A stretch of 32,518 nucleotides of DNA from Paracoccaceae bacterium (GTDB lineage Bacteria > Pseudomonadota > Alphaproteobacteria > Rhodobacterales > Rhodobacteraceae): NCBI GenBank assembly GCA_027351005.1, contig DAIEJF010000206.1, forward strand, positions 1 through 32,518. The letters run 5' to 3'. The notes under the pieces are model-generated. The model was not told the DNA's origin and searched no databases. It was given only the letters and a program-made list of their open reading frames with translations. Each line of letters begins with the position of its first letter. The stretch's first letter is position 1. This document shows, in pieces, positions 16,917-22,744 of the stretch. Made by a program: the position numbers and the translations under genes.

Positions 16917-17702
16917 ATGCAGCACCGCGCCATCGTCACCGGGGCAGGCCAGCGGCTGGGCCGCGCCATGGCCCTTTATCTTGCCCGGCGCGGGCATGAC
17001 GTTGCGGTGCACTATGCCAGTTCGCGCGCGGCGGCGGATGCGGTTGTGGCCGAGATCCGGGCGATGGGCCGCCACGCCGTGGCCTTGCACGCCGACCTTC
17101 TGGTCGAGGCGGACACCACGGGCCTTCTGCCCCGCGCGGCCGAGGCGCTGGGCGGCCCCCTGAGCGTGTTGGTGAACAACGCATCGATCTTCGAATACGA
17201 CAATCTTGCCACCGCTACCCGGCAAAGCTGGGACCGCCACATCGAATCCAACCTGCGCGCGCCCTTCGTGCTGATCCAGGCCCTGGCCGCACAGGCCCCC
17301 GAGCCTGCGATCGACGCGCAGGGCGAACCCGTGGCGCAGGCGCTGGTGGTGAACATGCTGGACCAGCGGGTGCGCAAGCTGACACCCGAATTCATGAGCT
17401 ACACGATCGCCAAGATGGGGCTTTGGGCGCTGACCCAGACCGCCGCACAGGCGCTGGCGCCGCGGGTGCGGGTGAATGCCATCGGCCCCGGCCCCACCCT
17501 GAAAGGCGCCCGGCAAAGCGAAACCCACTTCGCCCGCCAACGCGCCGCCACCATCCTGAAGCGCGGCGCCAATCCCGACGAGATCACCGCGGCGCTGGGC
17601 TATCTGCTGGACGCAGGCTCGGTCACGGGCCAGTTGATCTGCGTCGACGGGGGGCAGCATCTGGGCTGGCAGACGCCCGATGTGCTGGGCCTGGAAAGCT
17701 GA
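16917..17702 (+). CDS. Pteridine-reductase-like (PTR1/FolM type) short-chain dehydrogenase
   Basis: A 261-residue SDR. The cofactor loop TGAGQRLGRAMA (8-19) has the TGxxxRLG form typical of pteridine reductases, and NNAS (87-90) replaces the usual NNAG. The catalytic Ser of ordinary SDRs is an Asp here: Asp149 in VVNMLDQRV, with Tyr162 and Lys166 in SYTIAKMG. The spacing 13 and 4 equals Asp181/Tyr194/Lys198 of Leishmania PTR1. This points to reduction of dihydropterins or dihydrofolate with NADPH, like E. coli FolM, rather than an alcohol or acyl substrate. The neighbours are not folate genes. It ends the three-gene unit that starts with the S49 peptidase. Confidence 0.82.
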   Translation: MQHRAIVTGAGQRLGRAMALYLARRGHDVAVHYASSRAAADAVVAEIRAMGRHAVALHADLLVEADTTGLLPRAAEALGGPLSVLVNNASIFEYDNLATATRQSWDRHIESNLRAPFVLIQALAAQAPEPAIDAQGEPVAQALVVNMLDQRVRKLTPEFMSYTIAKMGLWALTQTAAQALAPRVRVNAIGPGPTLKGARQSETHFARQRAATILKRGANPDEITAALGYLLDAGSVTGQLICVDGGQHLGWQTPDVLGLES

Positions 17703-18009
17703 CGCAGAGCCCCGCGGCGCATCTGCCCTCTTGACTTGTCCACCCTCGCCGCGAGCGTCACGGAACCGTTACGAATCTGCTAATCCTTTCATACGGTTGC
17801 CCTAATGCGCAAAATCTTTCCTTTCATTTCAATAGGTTGAAAAACCGCCTAAAAAGCAGGCAAGACAATGAAGGTCCAAGAAAGCAAGGCAAATTCGCCG
17901 TTGCGGCAAAGTTTCCACCAGACTTATCCACAGATTTGGTGGACATGTTCCCTCTTGCCTCAGTCCCGCTAAGATTGCAGCCACCGACCGGGAATCAGAC
18001 GCCCTGCCC
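17703..18009. other. A/T-rich intergenic island with a perfect DnaA box in an inverted repeat
   Basis: This 307-base stretch has no convincing gene and is clearly richer in A/T than its surroundings. TTATCCACA (17924-17932) is an exact high-affinity DnaA box. It lies in the loop of a perfect 7-base inverted repeat, TCCACCA (17914-17920) with TGGTGGA (17937-17943). Purine and pyrimidine runs occur at 17815-17860. The 34-codon reading frame at 17868-17972 has codon use unlike the genome. The uvrC promoter presumably lies here, but I could not place it with confidence; no GTTC-N7-GTTC SOS box was seen. Possible roles are DnaA-linked control of uvrC, DnaA titration, or an unrecognised small RNA. 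Confidence 0.6.
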
Positions 18010-19893
18010 ATGCCCACAGACAGCCCCCTTTCCGAGCCCGCCTCCCCCGGCCTGACGGGGCATGCGCTGATCCAGAGCTATCTGAAAACGCTCGATGCCT
18101 CGCCCGGCGTCTACCGGATGCTGAACGCCGCGAACGAGGTGCTTTACGTCGGCAAGGCGCGCAACCTGAAGGCGCGGGTGTCGAACTATGCCCGCCCCTC
18201 GGGCCATTCCGGGCGGATCGCCCGGATGATCCGGGAAACCGCCAGCATGATGTTCCTGACGGTGCGGACCGAGACCGAGGCGCTGCTGCTTGAGCAGAAC
18301 CTCATCAAGCAGCTCAAGCCGCGCTACAACGTGCTTCTGCGCGACGACAAGAGCTTCCCCAACATCCTGCTCTCGCGCGAGCACCGCTTCCCGCAGATCA
18401 AGAAGCACCGCGGCAAGCGCAGCGAGAAGGGCAGTTATTACGGCCCCTTCGCCAGCGCCGGCGCAGTGAACCGCACGCTGAACCAGTTGCAGCGGGTGTT
18501 CCTGCTGCGCACCTGCACCGATGCGACGTTCGAAAGCCGGACCCGGCCGTGCCTTCTGTTCCAGATCAAGCGGTGCAGCGCCCCCTGCGTGGGCTACATC
18601 AGCGAACCCGACTACGATGCGCTGATCGAGGATGCGCAGCGGTTCCTGGAGGGCAAGTCCACCGCCGTGCAGACCCGGCTGGCCGCCGAAATGGCACAGG
18701 CCTCCGAGGCGCTGGAATTCGAGCGTGCCGCGGCCCTGCGCGACCGGATCAAGGCCCTGACCCAGGTGCAAAGCGCACAGGGCATCAACCCGCGCAGCGT
18801 GGACGAAGCGGACGTGATCGCCGTGCACATCGAAGGCGGGCAGGCCTGCGTGCAGGTCTTCTTCATCCGCGGCCATCAAAGCTGGGGCAACCGCGATTTC
18901 TACCCCCGCACCGGCGCGGGCTCGGAAGAGGCCGAGATCATCGAAGCCTTCCTGGCCCAGTTCTACGATGACAAGGTGCCGCCGCGGCTGATCCTGCTGT
19001 CGCACGGGATCGAGGACGAGGATCTGACGCTTGACCTGCTGGCCGAGAGGGCCGGGCGGCGGGTGGAACTGGCCGTGCCGCAGCGGGGCGAAAAGGCGGA
19101 ACTGGTCGAAAACGCGCTGCGCAACGCCCGCGAAAGCCTGGCCCGCAAGATGGCCGAAAGCGCCACGCAGTCGCGCCTGCTGGACGGTCTGGCCGAAGCC
19201 TTGGATCTGCCGGGGCCGCCAAAGCGGATCGAGGTCTACGACAACAGCCACATCATGGGCACCAACGCGGTGGGCGGAATGATCGTCGCGGGGCCCGACG
19301 GCTTCATCAAGAGCCAGTACCGCAAGTTCAACATCAAGGGGACAGAGATCACCCCCGGCGACGATTTCGGCATGATGAAAGAGGTGCTGACCCGCCGCTT
19401 CGAGCGCCTGCTGAAGGAAGACCCCGACCGCACGTCGGACGCCTGGCCGGACCTGCTGCTGATCGACGGCGGCGCGGGGCAGGTGTCGGCGGTGCACGAG
19501 ATCCTGGCGAGCCTGGGCGTAGAGGACGTGCCCATGGTCGGCGTGGCCAAGGGGGTGGACCGCGATCTCGGGAAAGAGGAATTCCACCGGATCGGCGAGC
19601 GTCCCTTTGCGCTGCCGCACAATTCCCCCGTGCTCTACTTCATCCAGCGCCTGCGGGACGAGGCCCACCGCTGGGCGATCGGCGCCCATCGGCAGAAGCG
19701 GGCGAAGGCCGTCAGCGCCACGCCGCTGGACGACATCCCCGGCGTGGGCGCCACCCGCAAGCGCGCGCTACTGGCCCATTTCGGCAGCGCCAAGGCGGTC
19801 AGTCGCGCGGGGCTGGCCGACCTGAAGGCGGTGGACGGGATATCGGAAACGATGGCGCAGGCGATCTACGACTATTTTCACGACCGGGGCTGA
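18010..19893 (+). CDS. uvrC: Excinuclease ABC subunit C
   Basis: Makes the two incisions of nucleotide-excision repair after UvrAB load it on damaged DNA. The 627 residues match the family. From N- to C-terminus: GIY-YIG endonuclease (GVY at 33-35, YVG at 46-48; 3' incision), the conserved cysteine region [15 protein letters not shown], a UVR motif contacting UvrB ([18 protein letters not shown], about 235-252), an RNase H-like endonuclease ([20 protein letters not shown] and [10 protein letters not shown]; 5' incision), and tandem helix-hairpin-helix motifs ([18 protein letters not shown] and VDGISETMA). The ATG at 18010 has only a weak ribosome site. pgsA follows downstream, as in many proteobacteria, here separated by a small secreted-protein gene. 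Confidence 0.96.
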   Translation: MPTDSPLSEPASPGLTGHALIQSYLKTLDASPGVYRMLNAANEVLYVGKARNLKARVSNYARPSGHSGRIARMIRETASMMFLTVRTETEALLLEQNLIKQLKPRYNVLLRDDKSFPNILLSREHRFPQIKKHRGKRSEKGSYYGPFASAGAVNRTLNQLQRVFLLRTCTDATFESRTRPCLLFQIKRCSAPCVGYISEPDYDALIEDAQRFLEGKSTAVQTRLAAEMAQASEALEFERAAALRDRIKALTQVQSAQGINPRSVDEADVIAVHIEGGQACVQVFFIRGHQSWGNRDFYPRTGAGSEEAEIIEAFLAQFYDDKVPPRLILLSHGIEDEDLTLDLLAERAGRRVELAVPQRGEKAELVENALRNARESLARKMAESATQSRLLDGLAEALDLPGPPKRIEVYDNSHIMGTNAVGGMIVAGPDGFIKSQYRKFNIKGTEITPGDDFGMMKEVLTRRFERLLKEDPDRTSDAWPDLLLIDGGAGQVSAVHEILASLGVEDVPMVGVAKGVDRDLGKEEFHRIGERPFALPHNSPVLYFIQRLRDEAHRWAIGAHRQKRAKAVSATPLDDIPGVGATRKRALLAHFGSAKAVSRAGLADLKAVDGISETMAQAIYDYFHDRG

Positions 19894-19918
19894 GCGTTTC
19901 ACGCCTGCGCGAACCCGG

Positions 19919-19981
19919 GCCCGGCGGCCTTCCGTCGCCCGGCCGGGCAGCGCATAGTCGCGGCGCAACCCGTTTTGCGCC
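19919..19981. repeat. Two consecutive hairpins between uvrC and the next gene
   Basis: GCCCGGC (19919-19925) with GCCGGGC (19942-19948), then GGCGCAA (19962-19968) with TTGCGCC (19975-19981), are perfect 7-bp stems. They follow the uvrC stop by 26 and 69 bases. Neither has a T-run; termination or processing is plausible. The second could also lie in the leader of the downstream gene. Confidence 0.45.
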
Positions 19982-20008
19982 CCCGCGGCGCCCGATGAGG
20001 AGAGCACA

Positions 20009-20371
20009 ATGACCCGTTTCCTGCCTGTCCTGGCGCTGCTGGCCAGCCCGGCTGCCGCCTTCGCCTCTGGCAATGTGCTGACCATTCCGGTCGCCACGCT
20101 TGCCGGGCACCCCGCCGACTATGTGGGCAAGCATGTCGTCACCGAAGGCTATCTGATCGACCGGGCCGCCGGGCGCGCCATGCTGGGCGCGACGAATTCC
20201 GGCGTGGTCGAGGCCGATACGATGATGCTGACCGGCCCCCAGACTCAGGGGCTGAACTATTTCGACCGCTTCCGCGTGACCGGTGTGGTCGAGGCCGCGC
20301 CCGACACCCAGGCCAATGGCAGCAACTACCTGCTGCAACTCAGCGCGCCGCCGGAAAAGCTGGGGCAGTAA
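20009..20371 (+). CDS. Small secreted protein of unknown function
   Basis: A 120-residue protein with a signal peptide (MTRFLPVLALLASPAAAFA, cut likely after Ala19). The start is well supported by GAGGAGA just before the ATG at 20009. The mature part is predicted mostly beta-strand, with IPVATLAGHPADYVGKHVVTEGYL, MLTGPQTQGLNYFDRFRVTGVVE and LLQLSAPPEKLGQ. The phrase about a pathway 'opened' by a Val-Gly-Lys, then a strand alternation ending in RVTGVVE, recalls small OB-fold periplasmic proteins, but I cannot name a family. There is no cysteine, lipobox or metal motif. It stands between uvrC and pgsA on the same strand. Confidence 0.75.
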   Translation: MTRFLPVLALLASPAAAFASGNVLTIPVATLAGHPADYVGKHVVTEGYLIDRAAGRAMLGATNSGVVEADTMMLTGPQTQGLNYFDRFRVTGVVEAAPDTQANGSNYLLQLSAPPEKLGQ

Positions 20372-20487
20372 CCCTGCGGCCTCGCCAGAACGCGCGGCGG
20401 GGCCTGGTTCACATCCCCGCGTCCTGGGCGGGGGGCGACGGCGAAACCGCTTTTCCGATGCCCCCGGTATGCGGTAGACCTGCCCGC

Positions 20488-21093
20488 ATGAGATGGTGGA
20501 TCCCCAATACGCTGACCGTCCTGCGGCTGCTTGCAGCCCCGCTTGTGCCGGTCATGTTCCTGTACTTCCATCGCCCGGCCGCCGACTGGTTCGCGCTGGG
20601 TCTCTTCGTCGTGGCCTCGCTGACGGACTGGATCGACGGCTACCTGGCCCGGCTCTGGGGGCAGGAATCGAAATTCGGCGCCATGCTGGACCCGATCGCG
20701 GACAAGGCGATGGTCATCATCGCGCTGGTGGTCATCACCGGCTATTCGGGGATGAACCCCTGGCTGATCCTGCCGGTCACGATCATCCTGTTCCGCGAGG
20801 TGTTCGTCTCGGGCCTGCGCGAGTTTCTGGGGCACAAGGCCGGGCTTCTGAAGGTGACGAAGCTGGCAAAGTGGAAGACCACCGCGCAGATGCTGGCCAT
20901 CGCCGAACTGTTTCTGGGCACCGGGCTTGGCTATGTCGAGGATCGCGGGTTGCAGGCCAAGCACTGGTCGGCCACGTCGGCAACCCAGGTCGGGCTGGTC
21001 CTGATCTGGATCGCGGCGGTGCTGACCTTTGCGACCGGGCTCGATTACTTTCTCAAGGCGCTGCCCTTCCTGCGCAGCGAGGTGAAGAAATGA
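20488..21093 (+). CDS. pgsA: CDP-diacylglycerol--glycerol-3-phosphate 3-phosphatidyltransferase
   Basis: Makes phosphatidylglycerophosphate, the committed step to phosphatidylglycerol and cardiolipin, at the inner membrane. It has 201 residues from the ATG at 20488, starting MRWWIPNTLTVLR as the family does. The CDP-alcohol phosphotransferase signature is complete: Asp47, Asp50-Gly51, Ala54-Arg55, Gly64, Asp68 and Asp72 in the stretch from TDWIDGYLAR to LDPIADK. About five or six hydrophobic helices are visible. No Shine-Dalgarno sequence precedes the start, but GGTAGACC (20473-20480), which resembles a -10 element, ends 7 bases before it, so the mRNA may be leaderless. Its stop overlaps the moaD start (ATGA). 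Confidence 0.94.
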   Translation: MRWWIPNTLTVLRLLAAPLVPVMFLYFHRPAADWFALGLFVVASLTDWIDGYLARLWGQESKFGAMLDPIADKAMVIIALVVITGYSGMNPWLILPVTIILFREVFVSGLREFLGHKAGLLKVTKLAKWKTTAQMLAIAELFLGTGLGYVEDRGLQAKHWSATSATQVGLVLIWIAAVLTFATGLDYFLKALPFLRSEVKK

Positions 21094-21338
21094 TCGACGT
21101 GCTGTATTTCGCCTGGGTGCGCGAACGCATCGGGCTGCCGAAGGAACGGCTGGACACCGGCGCCGCCACCGTGGCCGATCTGGTAAGCGAACTGCGCGCC
21201 CGCGAAGAGCGTTACGAGGTTGCCTTTGCCGATCTCTCGGCCCTGCGGGTGGCGGTGGATCAGCAACTGACCACCTTTGACGCCCCCCTGGCCGGCGCGC
21301 GCGAGGTTGCCTTTTTCCCGCCGATGACGGGGGGTTGA
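21090..21338 (+). CDS. moaD: Molybdopterin synthase small subunit (sulfur carrier)
   Basis: An 82-residue ubiquitin-like protein ending in Gly-Gly (FFPPMTGG). The terminal glycine is activated by MoeB and carries the thiocarboxylate sulfur used to convert cyclic pyranopterin monophosphate to molybdopterin. The opening IDVLYFAWVRERIGLPKE matches MoaD. The ATG at 21090 overlaps the pgsA stop by four bases, and moaE follows one base after the moaD stop, giving a tightly coupled pgsA-moaD-moaE unit. Confidence 0.94.
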   Translation: MIDVLYFAWVRERIGLPKERLDTGAATVADLVSELRAREERYEVAFADLSALRVAVDQQLTTFDAPLAGAREVAFFPPMTGG

Positions 21339-21339
21339 G

Positions 21340-21783
21340 ATGGCGGTGCGCGTCGAGGCCGCCGCCTTCGATCCGGGCGCCGAACTGTCGGCCTTCGCCC
21401 GCGGGCGCACCGACATCGGCGCCATCGTGACCTTCACCGGCATCGTGCGCGACGACGGCGGGCTGCGGCGGCTGGAGATCGAGCATTATCCCGGCATGAC
21501 CGAACGTGCCATCGCGGCGATCGAGTCCGAGGCCGTCGCCCGCTGGCACCTGCATGACAGTCTGGTGATCCACCGCTTCGGGGCGCTCGCACCGGGGGCG
21601 CCGATCATGATGGTGGCCACCGCCGCGCCGCATCGGGGCGACGCGTTCGCGGCAGCGGAATTCCTGATGGACTATCTGAAATCCCGAGCGCCCTTCTGGA
21701 AGCGCGAGGTGACCGGCAGCGGCGCGGCCTGGGTCGCTGCCAAGGATGCCGATGAAGACGCGCTCGGCCGGTGGCAGGACTGA
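21340..21783 (+). CDS. moaE: Molybdopterin synthase catalytic subunit
   Basis: The 147-residue large subunit that, with two MoaD, inserts the dithiolene sulfurs into the pterin precursor. Family blocks are GAIVTFTGIVRDD, LEIEHYPGMTERAI, HRFGALAPGAPIMMVATAAPHRGDAFAA and the active-site lysines in LMDYLKSRAPFWKREV. A GGGGG-type ribosome site lies at the end of moaD. The product would be needed for the organism's molybdoenzymes, none of which is in the window. Confidence 0.94.
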   Translation: MAVRVEAAAFDPGAELSAFARGRTDIGAIVTFTGIVRDDGGLRRLEIEHYPGMTERAIAAIESEAVARWHLHDSLVIHRFGALAPGAPIMMVATAAPHRGDAFAAAEFLMDYLKSRAPFWKREVTGSGAAWVAAKDADEDALGRWQD

Positions 21784-21839
21784 AGGCCCGCTTCCCGCCC
21801 GGGGCATCCTATCAACTAACCGTGATGCGACAGGGCTCG

Positions 21840-21853
21840 ATGATGTAAATCAA
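21840..21853 (+). promoter_or_regulatory. FNR/FnrL-like box upstream of a cytochrome c gene
   Basis: ATGAT-GTAA-ATCAA matches the FNR/FnrL consensus TTGAT-N4-ATCAA at nine of ten positions. Its centre is about 82 bases before the cytochrome start at 21929. If the site acts at the usual -41.5, transcription would start near 21888 with a 41-base leader. No good -10 is visible there, as expected for an activated promoter. A Dnr/NnrR-type regulator would use a similar sequence. Confidence 0.6.
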
Positions 21854-21928
21854 GGCCGCGCGCCGCTGCCCGGCGCAACCCTCTCCTCACCGCGCCAGAC
21901 CGGCGCGGGCGAAGGAAAGGAAACCACC

Positions 21929-22318
21929 ATGTCCCAGATGTTCCCCCTGCTGCGCCGCGCTGCGCTGGCCTCTGGCGCTCTCGCCCTGATGGCGGGCGCA
22001 GCGTTTGCCGCGGGCACCCCCGGCACGGCCGACCCGGTGATGGGCCAACAGCTCTTCCGCAGCCACTGCGCCGTCTGCCACAAGGCCGATGCCTCGGGTG
22101 GCGTGAAACTGGGTGATGCCACCTCGGCCGACCTGCAGGCCCCCGAACTGGAAAGCCAGTACAAGGAAACCGATGCGCTGATCCTGCGTGCCATGCTGGA
22201 CGGCAAGGACGAGGATGGCGAGGATCTGGCCAAGGTCATGCCGCGCTGGAGGGGAAAGATCACCGATGCGCAGGCCGCAGACATCCTGGCCTATCTGAAG
22301 ACCGTCACCGCCCATTGA
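21929..22318 (+). CDS. Periplasmic class I c-type cytochrome
   Basis: A 129-residue monohaem cytochrome with a Sec signal peptide (cut likely after Ala27, AFA-AG). Haem attaches at Cys47-x2-Cys50-His51 (CAVCH), within GQQLFRSHCAVCHKADASGG; the distal ligand is probably Met104 in KVMPRWRGKI. The C-terminal helix ITDAQAADILAYLKTV is typical. The ATG at 21929 has AAAGGAAA upstream. It should be a soluble or loosely bound electron carrier in the periplasm; the redox partners cannot be assigned. An FNR-like box at 21840-21853 suggests induction at low oxygen. Hairpins follow the gene. Confidence 0.88.
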   Translation: MSQMFPLLRRAALASGALALMAGAAFAAGTPGTADPVMGQQLFRSHCAVCHKADASGGVKLGDATSADLQAPELESQYKETDALILRAMLDGKDEDGEDLAKVMPRWRGKITDAQAADILAYLKTVTAH

Positions 22319-22334
22319 CCCGGCTGGCCCCGGA

Positions 22335-22393
22335 ACCGGCCTCTGGGATGGGCCGGTGCCGAGGCGATCCCGATCCGCGCCTGCCGGGCAGGC
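22335..22393. terminator. Two hairpins between convergent cytochrome and coiled-coil genes
   Basis: ACCGGCC (22335-22341) with GGCCGGT (22351-22357) and GCCTGC-CGG-GCAGGC (22379-22393) are perfect stems of 7 and 6 bp. They fill most of the 84-base space between the two convergent stops and probably end transcription from both sides. Confidence 0.55.
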
Positions 22394-22402
22394 ACCCCCC
22401 GT

Positions 22403-22732
22403 TCAGCGTTCCTCGTTCATCCGCTCGATGTAGCCGCGCAGATCCTCGGCTTCGCGCCGGGCATCGCGCAGGCCGTCCATTGCCGCGCGCAGTTCGGCTT
22501 CGGTCTGATGCACCTGGTTGGTCAGTTCGGCCTCGCGATCCTGGATGTAGATCAGCGCCTGGTCGCGGGTCTCTTCGGCATCGTGCAGGGCCTGGGCCAT
22601 CCGGTCCAGTTCACCCATGTCGGCCTGGCTGACCCGGGTCAGGCGGTGCAACAGCCAGTAAGCGAACCAGCCCAGCGCGAAGGCCACGAACAGAAGCGTG
22701 GCCGTCACGGCTATGAATTCGGTCCGGTTCAT
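22403..22732 (-). CDS. Small membrane-anchored coiled-coil protein
   Basis: A 109-residue protein with one N-terminal hydrophobic helix (about residues 7-28, IAVTATLLFVAFALGWFAYWLL) followed by a continuous charged helix from about residue 38 to the end, with strong heptad character (MAQALHDAEETRDQALIYI, AELTNQVHQTEAELRAAMDG). I do not know its function. The ribosome site AAGGGGAGA overlaps the stop of the upstream OmpA-domain gene, leaving 12 bases between the two, so they form one unit and may act together at the cell envelope. Topology (helix in the periplasm or cytoplasm) is not settled by sequence. Confidence 0.8.
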   Translation of the reverse strand: MNRTEFIAVTATLLFVAFALGWFAYWLLHRLTRVSQADMGELDRMAQALHDAEETRDQALIYIQDREAELTNQVHQTEAELRAAMDGLRDARREAEDLRGYIERMNEER

Positions 22733-22744
22733 CGCATCTCCCCT

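Noticed and set aside
17868-17972. 34-codon frame before uvrC as a leader peptide or small gene
   Set aside because: It has many A/T-ending codons, unlike the genome, a poor ribosome site and no recognisable features; the DnaA box and inverted repeat explain the region better.
17703-18009. Chromosomal replication origin
   Set aside because: Only one exact DnaA box is present, and the neighbours are not those of known alphaproteobacterial origins.
17829-18017. 62-residue minus-strand frame in the uvrC upstream region
   Set aside because: It begins inside the uvrC start, lacks a ribosome site and has no protein-like conservation signals.
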